This document shows positions 1 through 11,153 of a DNA stretch of 64,000 nt, in pieces (position 1 is the stretch's first letter; every line of letters starts with the position of its first letter). The stretch spans positions 62,001 through 126,000 of the forward strand of contig MU400588.1 of NCBI GenBank assembly GCA_022578965.1, given 5' to 3'. Under the pieces are notes generated by a model. It worked only from the letters and a program-made list of their open reading frames with translations. It did not search any database and had not been told where the DNA came from. This DNA comes from Xylaria sp. FL1777 (Eukaryota > Ascomycota > Sordariomycetes > Xylariales > Xylariaceae). The position numbers were made by a program, and so were the translations under genes.

Positions 1-1264
1 ACCACACCATCCCAACCTGCGTCTGCGGCAGCCAAACAATCGTCAGCTACGAAATAAGCCATGAAATTTGCACATACAGTCTGGACTGGAGTTTAAAGGC
101 GTATATGGACTTGCATTGTTTAAAATTGAGGGACGGGCAATCTTGACCTGAGCCTGCGCGCCAGTGCCTTGTTATGGCAGGGAACATAAGGACATGTGGT
201 CGCAAGGCGAACCACCGCCAGAGTTGTGATTTACTATGAGCTAGGTCGCGGCCTTGACCCCGGGTTGGTGTTGTTGTCGTGGGGATCAGTGCCTCATCGA
301 AACGCCCTACCAAACATTGTAGCTGGCGGTCCTAGTGTAGCAACTGCGATGATTTATATGGAGGAATGAGTTGTTTCAACTTCACCTAAGGCAGAAACCT
401 CTCTTATGGGAAACAATTGCGTAATTTCTACTCTCACAGCTCCAGTATGCACCCCGTGTTCGAAAGCCCGATTACCTACATCGTACTTAAGCAATAGATG
501 TCTTTGGTTGGAAGCAAATAAGTCGCTGGGTCTAGACCAACTGTCCTTCTGATAAGCATGTATCTATCTAGGTACTTAATGTACATTGTATATGGGCTGG
601 GCATGTGGCTGTGCAAGAGCGCTGCCTAAACGCGTAAACGAAAACAGCCTGGATAATTAGCGTGTTTCGTCTCCTGATTGGCTTGCAGCCCACACCTGCC
701 AATCAGTGGATGGGTCAATCCAGCCCAATCCAACTTTGCAAGCCCAGCAACAGCCACCCACCCTACTTCACTTTCTTCCACCTCTCATTCACCGTGACCA
801 TCGACCGTCCACCCAGTTCTCTTCTACTCATTACTTCTATTGTCATTGTCTATTGTACACCATCACTTCGCCCACAACACCAAACTCATTTAATAAACCA
901 CTTCTGCTCACCCACCCGCACCACAAGCAGAAGCCTTCTTTTCTTTTCTCTCGCCGTCTACTTTTTCACTTATCACACGTCGCGACTTGACGTGAGAACA
1001 GGCGCACCTCTGACATAGCAAGTCGCAAGTCACGCTTCCTCTTTTCCATCGCCCCAGGCACTAGCGCATACACATCAAATCGTTGCTTATCTTTGCAACA
1101 AGCCGCCGACGATCTGACCCGGCACTGTACAAACGTTGATTTCTTTTTCGAGAGCACTGCGATCCGCCTTCAAACCGCCTTTGCGGTTAGCACATCAACT
1201 GCCACCAGGTACACCCTGATCACTAGCTTCGCTACGAACCCCATTTTATCACCTCTCGCTCAAG
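1..1264. other. Spacer and upstream region of the Yra1-like gene
   Basis: I see no convincing gene here. The stretch from about 730 to 1000 is pyrimidine-rich on the + strand, as is common just upstream of highly expressed fungal genes, and probably contains the core promoter and leader of the gene starting at 1265. Short open frames in this part lack splice-site or composition support. Confidence 0.5.
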
Positions 1265-3078
1265 ATGTCTGGATCTGGCAAGCTCGATCAACCTCTGGAT
1301 GAGATCATCTCGACCCAGCGCCGCGCTGTTGGTGGTCGCCGTCGAAGTCAACGTCGTCCTGCTGGTCGACCTGTTGCAGCCGCTCCCGTCGGAGGTGTTC
1401 AGAAGACATCTCGACAGCCTCGCAACGCCGCGACTAAACAGGCTCCTGCTAAGACTGGTAGTGGTAATGGCGAAAGCAAGGTGGTTGTTAGCAACCTCGT
1501 AAGTTCATGAGCTTCCCAAACTAAGTTATGTTTGCTTGTTTAGCTTCTAACATCAGGTGCAGCCTAAGGATGTGAACGAAGCCCAGATTAAGGTATGTTT
1601 CCTAGGGCACTTGCCTGCGGAATTTCGTCGACATCTTTCTTGAATCGCACTCGCGTAGCCTTAACGATCGAGATGAATATCACCCAGCGCATCGCCTCCT
1701 ATCACAGAGCTGTCACCATGCCCAGCCTCCTTCCTTGACCATGCAAGCGTACACACTTTGAGCTGCAATAGTGTCGGAAGTCGAGCAAGTCTTTACTGCT
1801 CTGCGCGTATATTGTATGTCTTAGGGAAGGCTTGGCAACCTCCGCAAAGGCTTCAGTGCGCAGACCAAAGCAGTCGATGGCATCAGTGACTAGCAAGTCT
1901 GTAGGCTTGATCCTGGAAGTAGCATCTTTCTCTGACTGCGCCCCTCATTTCGTTATGAACATGGGTAAACCGCGAGCACTGCAGTGAGCAACATACACTT
2001 CAGTTCCTACAGTGTCATCAGACATCATGATAGCCTTTCACAGTGGTAAAGACAATCTGGGGAGCACATGCAAAGCAATGACGCAATGTGTTTTCAGCTT
2101 GGCAGAGCAGCAGTGCGTGTGGTGCGATGGCTCTCAAATCATGCTGGGTGTATAGAGCTTGATGTGTGGATAACATACTTGACCGCCATCCCTCTTTCTG
2201 GGTGATTCCTAAACTTGGATTGGGTCAGGGGGTGGGTACGCTCTTGCTCTGCCAGTCGAATGACATATTGTTAGCGGGCAACTGATGGGATGGACTGGTT
2301 CCTTGTGGATATGCAGGCTTCGAACTGAGATCCTTACTAACGCTCACTGCGTGCTCGTTGTTATATGCACGCCAATGGACTTCTCCGGGGACGATTGCGC
2401 CTGTCGATTTCTCCGATGCTCGATATTGGATCACCACGCGCAGACACGAATGGAATACTTGAAACTAACATTCGTGCCCTCCTTAGGAGTATTTCACCAC
2501 CTCAGTTGGACCTATCAAGCGGGTGGAGCTTTCGTACGGCCCCAATAGTGTCAGCCGTGGTATTGCTACCGTCACTTTCCACAAGCCTGATGGTGCGAGC
2601 AAGGCCTTCAATGTGTTGAACGGCATTCTAGTTGATAATCGTCCTATCAAGGTAAAATCATCCATCGATCATTGCGCACCTACGTCGAGCTAATCACCTT
2701 AATATAGATTGAAATCGTCGTCAGCGCTGCTAAGGCTGCCGAGATTATTCCCGCTCCAAAGACTCTCACTGAGCGCGTCACCCAGCCCAAGCCTCAGCCC
2801 AAATCTGCCGCAAACGATAAGAAGAAGGACGCTGGTAAGGGGATTGGCTCTGGTGCTCGGGGTCGCAAGAAACGTACCGGCCGTAGCAGCCGCCCAGCCA
2901 AGAAGACAGCTGAGGAGTTAGATTCTGAGATGGCGGACTACTTCAACTCGGGAGACCAGAATGAGGGCACCAATGGCGCCACTGTTAATGCCAACGGCGA
3001 TGCTGCTATGGACGATGAAATTTCAGTAAGCTTTTCAACCACTAATCGTAATTCCCTAAAACTAACAGTATTTAGTGA
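1265..3078 (+). CDS. yra1: mRNA export adaptor, ALY/REF/Yra1 family RRM protein
   Basis: Predicted 251-aa nuclear RNA-binding protein that in this family bridges spliced mRNA, the helicase Sub2/UAP56 and the export receptor Mex67. Exons are 1265-1498, 1557-1592, 2487-2651, 2708-3025 and 3076-3078, the last carrying only the stop codon after an ACTAAC branch site. Residues 11-16 (LDEIIS) match the N-terminal UAP56-binding motif. An RRM covers about residues 72-150, with RNP2 VVVSNL and RNP1-like SRGIATVTF. A basic RG/K region follows, and ELDSEMADYF at about 215-224 matches the C-terminal UAP56-binding motif. Domain order and length are normal for the family. The oddity is the 894-nt second intron (1593-2486), far longer than the other introns here and placed inside the RRM coding sequence. 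It converges with the aminotransferase downstream. Confidence 0.93.
1593..2486 (+). other. Unusually long (894-nt) intron within the RRM of the Yra1-like gene
   Basis: The intron has a GTATGT donor at 1593, an ACTAAC branch site at about 2464 and a CTCCTTAG acceptor ending at 2486. Joining the flanking exons restores the RRM frame exactly (...EAQIK then EYFTTS...). Internal open frames of 60-87 codons overlap one another and have no family resemblance. Yeast YRA1 also has an outsized intron used for negative autoregulation; a shared role here is inference. Confidence 0.85.
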
Positions 3079-3848
3079 GCTCTTGCATAAAAAAAGCAGC
3101 TCGGTTTGGCCCTGGTGGGATGATCAACCGGCGATGGGGCTCTCGTGTTCCTGTGGGTTAACTAGGATTTTCACGGTGGATCGCGATAGTATTCTCCCTT
3201 TGCTTTTGTTCATGGGCAAGGATCCTTGATTGAGGTGCCGTTAATTTTGCTTTGTTGGGGCCGGTGGATAATTCGCAGTGCGTACAAATAAACAGATTGT
3301 ATTTTCGCCGAGTAACAATACAGAAGCATTACTTATGAGGAATATTTGACTTAAAGTAACGATTGATATATTGTCAAGTGGCAAGCAAACGTCCCGTGTC
3401 AATAGGGAAACAAATGACTAGTCTAACCTGCCACTACGCAGTAGATACCTCACTGCCTAGTCGAAAGACAAGCTGTGAATTCAAGAACTAGTCATATCTC
3501 TCAAGATAGAAGAGTAATGTAGCAGGAGTTTATTTCATTAGTCTCATGATGTATCTATTTAGGCGCATGCGCATGTATTTTTCAAGTTCTAAGAATTAGG
3601 AAACAGGGACATAAAAGCCGAATCCACGACATCCAACAGCCATACGTATTCGTTTATGAAATGACATCACTTCTGTTTCGTCATCTGACTGACTGCCTTC
3701 AGTCTCTATATGTCTATTGCCCTTCTTGGAGCGGCAGGGGCCTTCAATCCCTGAAGTTCTTGAACCTATTCAATGAATCCGTCAGAATTGTGTTCGGAGA
3801 AGTTAAACGGGAAGGTATGCAGGGTAGAAAGTTGGCAGGGTTGAGAAC
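3079..3848. other. Spacer between convergent genes (yra1 and aminotransferase 3' ends)
   Basis: This AT-leaning interval should hold the two 3' UTRs. I see no gene, only short chance open frames. Confidence 0.6.
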
Positions 3849-5863
3849 TTAGAATGAAAATGTGGGAACTAACTTTTGCACCACTCTCTCGATTCCGTCG
3901 CAGCCTCGCTTCAGCTCGTCGAGGCGGGGACCATAGGAGAAGCGAACAACTACGGGTAATAAGTATCAGTATTGCGTTGATAAGGGAGGGCAATTCGAGA
4001 GAAAAATCCTTACAGTGATGGCAAGGGCTGTCAAACAGATCACGACGACGCGCCGGGTTGAGGTCAAAGAAGATACCAGGAACGACGATGACCCTCTCCT
4101 CGAGACAGGCTTGGAAGAAATTGAGTCCGTCAGAGATGGGGCCAGGCAGGCCCTCGAGATTGAGCCACAGGTAGAATGTGCTATCCGGCACGTATTTGAT
4201 CACGAAACCCATGTCACGCAGGCGCTTTACTACATAATCCCGCTTGTCCTATTTAAATCAATCAGCTTGGTAAATGGTTATTGGGGTTTTTAGAAGTTGG
4301 ACCAAGGCTTACTCGGAAATGACGCTGAAGAGCTTGCATCTCCTTGCGAACAAGCGACGGCTCAAGCATGGGAACAGCAGCCTCTTGGAAGGGAGCGTTA
4401 GCTCCACCGTCAAGATATGAACCACAAGAACCGATCCTGGTAGATATAGGTGTCAATCTCGAAAGAAACCCTGCGGAACTACAAAGGATAGGTGTCACTT
4501 ACGCCTTGATGAATTCCTTAGGACCAAGAATCCACGCTACTCGCCATCCGGGTAGACGGAATCGCTTGGTAAGACCGTCGATGATGAGAACGTCGTCTTC
4601 ATCGACATCCTCAATATTGTCGGCGGCCGAGATGACAGTGCCATCACAGTCACTCGTGTAATTGTAACCCGAGTAGAACTCGTCACTAATGAGCGTCGCA
4701 CGCCCACGGCAGATGTCCTGGATCTCGGCAAGCTCAGGGTTCGCAACAACGCGACCGGTAGGATTGCGGGGATTCGACGTCAGAATGACCGAAGTACCTC
4801 GAGCAATCTCATGAGCAATGACATCCGGGTGGATGTGATAGCCATCCTCTTCCGAGAGAGGCGTGGGGACAGCAGCGAACTAGACTATAAGTGAGCAAGA
4901 TGATCTTGTCTAGCTTGCGTGATTGAAGCTCACGTTCTTGAAAAGAGACATCATCTCATTGTATGCTGTGTAGTCGGGAATAAAAAAGCCAACATAGGCA
5001 TTGTTGAGGATGGCAGCAATGCGAATCAAGCCAGCTCGACCGCCGGGAACAATAGCGACGTTTTCCCAAGAATATTGGCTGTCCTTACCCTGGCGATGCA
5101 TCTCATTGTACATCTTTGCGACAGCAGCCCGGAGGGGCTTGATGCCGGCGGTAGGACCATATTCTCTGGCCGCAACGGAAACGTCGATATGAGTAGGTCG
5201 AGGGAACGAGCCTTCAATTTCATCATCGACCTCCGGGGCACCTTGGCCTAGATTGGCCCACAGCTCGGGCTCGTCCATAAATCCATGCTCGGCGGCGCGC
5301 TCGGTACACCACACAACACCGGTTGACGCACGGGACGCGTCGAGACCGGCATGGGGTAGATGACCCGGATTCGCAGCGCGAAACTGTCTGTGGATCTTGG
5401 AGCTGGTCTCTGCCAAGTAAAGCCGTCAGCATATCTCCGATAGCAGAACAGCCACACAAGCTGATGTGTGCTGTAGGGGATACCGGTAAATGAGAACAGG
5501 CGGTGAATGCCAAGAGCCAAGGCTCACACAAATAGATGTACATCATCTTAGGGTGCCGATATTGCTTCTGTCAACGACCAACGACGACAGGGACTGTGCA
5601 ATTCTTGGCATATATGTGTGTCTTAGAGAAGCCGCCAGGCAATATATGAAGTCGTGAAAACAAACATACCATTGGCGCTAGGGTCGCCGATACTGAATCT
5701 TCTCCTGGGAAGACCCGTATTCTTGTTCCTAGCTATGGGGTTAGTGGCACGGTCCGCTCAGCAACACGACTACTTGCCCGAAGGCGGCGGATTTGTTCAC
5801 ACGACATATCACTGCATTGGAAGACGGAGGGGCTTACATTGAGAACTTGCGATTGTTGAACAT
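3849..5863 (-). CDS. PLP-dependent aminotransferase, class I/II (fold type I)
   Basis: Predicted 465-aa cytosolic aminotransferase with seven exons: 5863-5838, 5728-5670, 5409-4934, 4879-4503, 4436-4313, 4248-4014 and 3949-3849. All junctions use GT-AG sites and keep frame. Family landmarks are the SNPRNPTG loop (about 214-221), the ISDEFYSGY motif supplying the PLP-binding Asp and Tyr (about 243-251), the Schiff-base Lys in LTKRFRLPGW (about residue 284) and the carboxylate-binding Arg in VRFSYGPR (about 435). No mitochondrial leader is evident. Substrate cannot be read from sequence; aspartate-, aromatic- and ACC-synthase-like members share these motifs. The start is the ATG of a 26-nt first exon; it is less certain than the rest because the first two exons are tiny and the third intron boundary follows a 260-nt intron. 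It is divergent from rfc5 across a 1.2-kb spacer. Confidence 0.88.
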
Positions 5864-7076
5864 CTTGGCGGGCGGCAAAGCGGTCCGTTAATCAAGATAC
5901 ACGATGATCAGCTGAAGCTCAACTGAACGAGAGAGGAGGGGTATATTGAGTGGCTGGTTGGCCGGTTGCAAAACAAGCTAGTTAAGCTGGAACAGATGAC
6001 GGGAGAGGAAAAAAAGAAAGGGAGGATGTGATTGCAGATATTATAATTGGCACTGGTCAACGTGCTTTTTTTTAAGAGGCAAAGGGTAAAGAGAGAGGGA
6101 AGAGCAGCCAGACATCACCAAATCTTTGTCCCACCGACGACCAGGAGCAGCCCAATTATGCAGCCAGCGCCTCAATTTGCTTGAGATTCCCCCCCAGGGA
6201 TGCCCCTCCATTGATAAAGTGGGGGGGCACGCCGCCTCCAGCACAAATCAGAGCCGTGAGACGCCATCGTGGGATGTGGATCGTCGGTGCTGTTTCGGTA
6301 CAGGAGTTAGTAGGTAGGTTACGTGATTTGGTGAAGTACTTACCTATTTACTTACATACTTACATGTAGGTAGGTAGAGACTTACTCAGCCAGCTAGCCC
6401 AATTACTTGTTGCAATGTACCCCTAGTGTAAGTACTTAAACCTCTACGGGATATATATACCTAAAGCTGGCAAGTGTTGTAGAAGATACCTACATATATC
6501 AGGCCTAATAGCTTACCTACCTAGGTAAGTAGATATCTTCAATGTTTGTTCCAGAGGTACTGTACCGAAGCAGCGTTAAAGTGGGCTCGAATGCTACCGG
6601 CTAATTATCATCAAGGGATTCCTAAATAATTAAGTCATTAAAACAAGAGCTATAATTGCTGGAAACAGATGATACGGAACGTGTCCTCCCAAGCACAACA
6701 TGATCAGGACGAAAATAATAAGGGATACTTCATATGAGATGTCGGCGATGCCGTCCGGGCAGGCCCGTGGCGTTTAACCAATGGATTGGTGAGGCTGCGT
6801 AGTAGTGAGGTAGGTAGATTGATGCATTTGGACAGCTGAGAGCCAGCTGGCGATTGGTGGGGTTAAAGGTGACGGATCAAAAGTGGAGAAGAAGCTGAAA
6901 CCCTGTCAGGCGCGTTCTGAAATCAATTTACGCGACTAAACTGTGAAGCAGGCCCAGGGTTGGAAGAGCTCTCTGTCCGCTTCCAACACTGCCCCCGTTA
7001 ATTCATAGAACCGCAACTGTGCCATAACATCTCCTGTATATCAAAAGGTTGACGACAGAATTTGGATCTTACCAAG
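5864..7076. other. Divergent promoter region with a TACCTA/TAGGTA cluster
   Basis: This head-to-head spacer between the aminotransferase and rfc5 must hold both promoters. Repeated TAGGTA/TACCTA words and TACTTAC-like words lie at about 6308-6540. A G-run and C-run pair lies around 6188-6230. I see no gene. Confidence 0.5.
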
Positions 7077-8263
7077 ATGGCTCTCATAGTTGATAAACAT
7101 CGGCCACGGTCTCTCGATGCCCTGACCTACCACTCAGAGCTATCCGACAGATTGCGATCATTGGTATGTGCTCCATGACGGTCACGATGCATTCTTCCGC
7201 GAGTCTGTCAGGAAAACTCACACGTCTCGTCTTCCTAGGCACAAAGTGGCGACTTCCCTCACCTCCTCGTCTACGGGCCCTCTGGGGCTGGCAAGAAGAC
7301 CCGTATCGTCGCTACACTGAAAGAGCTTTACGGCCCCGGCGTGGAAAAGATCAAGATAGATGCGCGCGTCTTCCAAACTAGCAGCAACCGAAAACTCGAA
7401 TTCAATATCGTGGCCTCCGTATACCACCTCGAAATCACGCCATCCGATGTTGGAAATTACGATCGCGTCGTTATCCAAGACTTGCTCAAAGAAGTCGCCC
7501 AGACACAACAGGTTGACCAGTCAGCCAAACAAAGATTCAAGGTTGTCGTCATCAACGAGGCAGATCATCTCACGCGAGACGCTCAGGCTGCCCTAAGAAG
7601 AACCATGGAGAAATATAGCCCTAACTTACGATTGATCTTACTTGCCAATAGCACGGCTAATATCATTGCCCCTATCCGAAGTCGAACACTTCTCGTCCGC
7701 GTGGCCGCCCCGACCGTGGATGAGATTTCCAGCGTATTAGCCGACTCGGCCAAGCGCGAAGGTTGGCCAGTAGTGAAAGGACTACACAAAAGAATTGCCG
7801 AGGAGAGCGGGCGAAACTTGCGGCGAGCCTTGTTAATGTACGAGGCGGTCCATGCCCAGAAGTATGCCCTAAGACCGACCTAACTGTCTATTCGTGGCGC
7901 TGACAATCTTGTAGTGAGAAAGTGACAGATACGACCCCCATCCCTCCTCCGGACTGGGAGGCTTTGATATCACAAATTGCGAAGGATATGATGGATCAAC
8001 ATACACCTGCACAGATTCTCGTTATCAGATCCAAGCTCTATGACCTGCTTACTCATTGCATACCACCTACGACCATTCTCAAGACGTTGACATTTAAACT
8101 CATTCCCCAAATCGATGACGACTTGAAATGGGAAGTAATTAAGTGGTCGGCCTTCTATGAGCACAGAATAAGGACAGGCTCCAAAGTTATTTTCCACCTT
8201 GAGGCCTTCGTAGCCAAATTCATGCGAATCCTCGAGATGTACTTAATGAGTATGGACATGTAA
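7077..8263 (+). CDS. rfc5: Replication factor C subunit 5 (Rfc5; orthologue of human RFC3)
   Basis: Predicted 352-aa AAA+ clamp-loader subunit, matching the usual length of about 354 aa. RFC loads PCNA at primer-template junctions; Rfc5 is also shared by alternative loaders. Exons are 7077-7163, 7239-7861 and 7915-8263. The N-terminus LIVDKHRPRSLDAL is the RFC box. Walker A is GPSGAGKKT at residues 42-50. Walker B ends NEAD (135-138) rather than DEAD, and the later motif reads SRT (177-179) where other subunits have SRC. Both departures are typical of the Rfc5/RFC3 branch, so they are not signs of decay. HLEITPSD (about 92-99) and QAALRRTMEKYS (about 145-156) are strongly conserved, and the C-terminal collar domain is complete. 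Confidence 0.96.
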
Positions 8264-9688
8264 TAGCAAAGAGCGACCGGCGTTAAGTGGATGTGGCGTG
8301 TGGCTTGGCTCGGAGTTGAGGGAGTTATGCACTATGGGCACATGGGAGGCGTTCGGGCAGGACAGCTGAGGTAGTATACTACTTGGCTGCATCACATTAC
8401 TTAAGTCCCTTATAAAGACTGGAGGTCTAGATCCGTTATCGGTAAACACGAGGTGTTAGTATGAGCGATGAGATAGCCCATCGCCATAGCCGAGAACCGA
8501 TGTGCTCCTCGTCCTTTCCGCCGCATCGGAGCAGCACTTCCACAATCGAACGGATGCGCTCTGCATACTCCTCCAGAGATGCCGAGCCTAGCCTACGGTC
8601 TGTGTCCGGTGCAACACATTTATCATTACCTAGGTAAAGATTATACTTGGGTGTAGGGACTCGGATAACGGACGCTATCTGTAGATCCCTGTCAGAATAG
8701 ATGATCCCCCGCGTTCTGATCAGACGCGTGGGCGGAAGCAGTCAACTGGGGTCTGGCTCCGGCATGATGCTGATGAAAGGCTGCCAGACCGGACAAAGAT
8801 ATCTCTCTCGCGACGCGTTAATTAAAGCGGACGGGCGAGACCATGTGGCTTTAATATTTATTTTGGATATTCAAGCTGGGCCGGGGCTTCAGCGTACAGT
8901 ATCTATACTGCAATGTCCTGTAACGGGGATGCCAAGCGAGGACTATATATAATGTACCTAGTCGACCAGGGCTGCGGCGCACTCCAGGTGCGGGGTCTTG
9001 TCAGGTGAGGAATCGGATAGGATGTCCAGAACAGTAGCCAAAAGGACGTCTCATGTCTGGGATCGACTGCTCTTGCAGTACACTCCAACCAATGTCCCAA
9101 TATTGTCAAGCCATCCGCGTCTCCGAACCAGTGTCCAGGTCTAATCTGAGCGCTACCGTAGTGCAATCCATTTGGTTCGTGACGCAAGGTACTGCTGGTC
9201 GCACATGATAATGGAGAGCTAGTCAGTCCGCTTAGGTAGTCAAACCTAGTACATACAGTAGTAGATAAAGTATTCGGTATTCACTCTTTACAGCATACAG
9301 CATGGAGCATCGTTCCGCTCTGCCTCCTCCGGTATGGGGATAATGATATGGCGCTTGTCCCCCCCTGCCCACTGCCCACTGCCCTTCAGCTTATTACATA
9401 TACAGATCACGTCCCGTGGGGTGTGGTTGCATTGGTCTGACGGCATCGAAACCCGCCCAGCTTCCTTCGGACACGCCCACAACACCACCGTAGAGTGCTG
9501 TGACATGAACCATTGGCCTGGGTCCTTGCTCGAAGGCGGGAGCGAGGGAGGGCTTCGGTCTTATTATAGCCTACATACTTATAAGAACACTCTATTGTAA
9601 CTCCATGAACTGTTGCATGTCCACCCTTGCTACTACGCAGTAGGCATACCCAAACACCCGGGAGGATTCCCCCATATGCGTGTGCGTA

Positions 9689-9706
9689 TGTGTGTGTGTG
9701 TGTGTG
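9689..9706. repeat. (TG)9 dinucleotide microsatellite
   Basis: Nine uninterrupted TG units, preceded by the degenerate stretch TGCGTGTGCGTA, within non-coding spacer. Confidence 0.95.
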
Positions 9707-9846
9707 ACCGTCCATGTTACCTGCACAGTGTTTGCGCTGCACCACAACTGTGCCACTTTAGTCAATCCATGGACGAAGGGGTTTTCCGAATCCGCATTCC
9801 CTCCTGTGGTACGACTTGTACGACATAGACTTATATTGTTGTCCCA

Positions 9847-10517
9847 ATGTGGACGAGCCGTGTTAAGCAGACCGACACTGCTTATGTGTATACATTGGTA
9901 GGTACCTGGGGAGGTACGTTCATATCTTGTTGATGTTGTTTAGGCTTTGTTGCCATCTCGCCTTGAACGAGCGACACTCTGCGCAATTAGCACAAATCGA
10001 TCAGCCAGAAGAACGCCGTCCGCAATCTACTAACTACTGTATACATACCTGGCTGTCCTAGATCGATGCCGGGAAAAAGGCTCAGCCAAATGACCACCAG
10101 CCCCTCACTGCACTAGTATACTCTGCTGACAAGATTGTGCCAAGGTTAGCAGCTCTGTATGCGTATTACTGCACTGAGACTAACACAACATGACACACAG
10201 CGACGGTCGAGCGGAAGTGGATGATAAGACCCACCTGAACCCCGACTTGCTCGACATTAGGAAGGACGGTATACGGAGTAGACTCGATACCATCGCGGCC
10301 ACGCTATCTGCTCGACCGTACTATGGATGTATGAGTAAGTAGGCAAGTGGCGGAGGAGGAGGGAATAAGGTGCTTCGGGCTAGATTGATGAGGTAGCATC
10401 GCCCGTCGCCCTACCAGTAGATCGCGCCTATAGCACAGCAGGTATGTACTGTAATGTGTTTTATATGCCACCTACTGAGGACCAGGACCGCGCTACTACT
10501 CCGGCCGCGTGGGGTAA
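9847..10517 (+). CDS. Speculative small spliced ORF, no recognised family
   Basis: A 114-codon frame can be threaded through five exons: 9847-9897, 10062-10144, 10201-10334, 10397-10441 and 10486-10517. Support comes from a clean CTAAC branch plus CACACAG acceptor before 10201, a GTAAGT donor at 10335, a GTATGT donor at 10442, a CTAAC branch before the 10061 acceptor, and phase agreement throughout. The middle of the product (VDDKTHLNPDLLDIRKDG and following) has ordinary protein composition. Against it, the exons are short, donor GTTAGC at 10145 is weak, the last intron would be only 44 nt, and with this many choices introns can be threaded by chance. I recognise no family. It could equally be a gene relic or a non-coding transcript. 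Confidence 0.2.
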
Positions 10518-10560
10518 GGGAGCAATGGTGGTATAATGGAAAAACATCGTGCTGGAGCAA

Positions 10561-10800
10561 GTGGATCAGGCAAGGTAGGTAAGGTAGGTACGCTGTCTCC
10601 CTACATGCTACCTACATACGACCAGGTAACCCAAGGTTACCTACTACCGTGGCTGCACCGTGGTACCGTTGCAGCGAGCGTAGGTACCGTAGCAGTGTAG
10701 CGCGAGTATGTAGCGATGTAGCGAGGTAGCGAGGTACTCAGCATGTATCCAGGTATCGCGGTATCCAGGTAGCCAGGTAGGTATGTATCGCATCGCGTAA
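10561..10800. repeat. GTAGC/AGGTA-rich low-complexity zone
   Basis: Irregular repeats of GGTAGGTA, GTAGCGA, GTACCGT and CCAGGTA words run for about 240 nt. No fixed unit length is kept, so this is a cryptic simple-sequence region rather than a true tandem array. Confidence 0.6.
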
Positions 10801-11153
10801 TTCCCATCGGTTGCCGCATGTCCATGAACATACAAAACTGAGCTGTTCCCTCGCTAGCAGCTCCTCTCGTCCAATTCACACCCTCTTGTCCTCACCTTCC
10901 CCCCAAACCCTCGTACGCCCTCCTCTGCCCTCTTCTTCCGTCCTCGGCTGCACAGTGAGTCGTCTGCGACCAACCCTCCTCTGTCTATTTATTATCTAGT
11001 GAGAGAGAGCGCTCGTGTCTGTGTACACCCACACTTTGGCCTCGCCTCAGCTCCTGAACCACTACCCCGCCGAAGTGCTCAAAGTACCCCGCCAACATCA
11101 TCCTTCCCGGCATCGATCAAACACACCTCGACCAACCCCTCAGAGCCGCAGAC

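Larger units (their letters stand above)
8264..11153. other. Long spacer upstream of acetyl-CoA synthetase
   Basis: The interval holds a (TG)9 tract at 9689-9706, a GTAGC/GGTA-rich low-complexity zone at about 10570-10800 and a pyrimidine-rich stretch at about 10850-10990 that may be the facA promoter and leader. A speculative spliced ORF at 9847-10517 is listed separately. Other open frames look like chance. Confidence 0.5.

Noticed and set aside
2285..2665. Open frames inside the long yra1 intron
   Set aside because: They overlap on both strands, run into the RRM exon in the wrong frame, and have no recognisable content.
4910..5251. Open frames antisense to the aminotransferase exon 3
   Set aside because: The aminotransferase on - explains the region with intact family motifs; the + frames have none.
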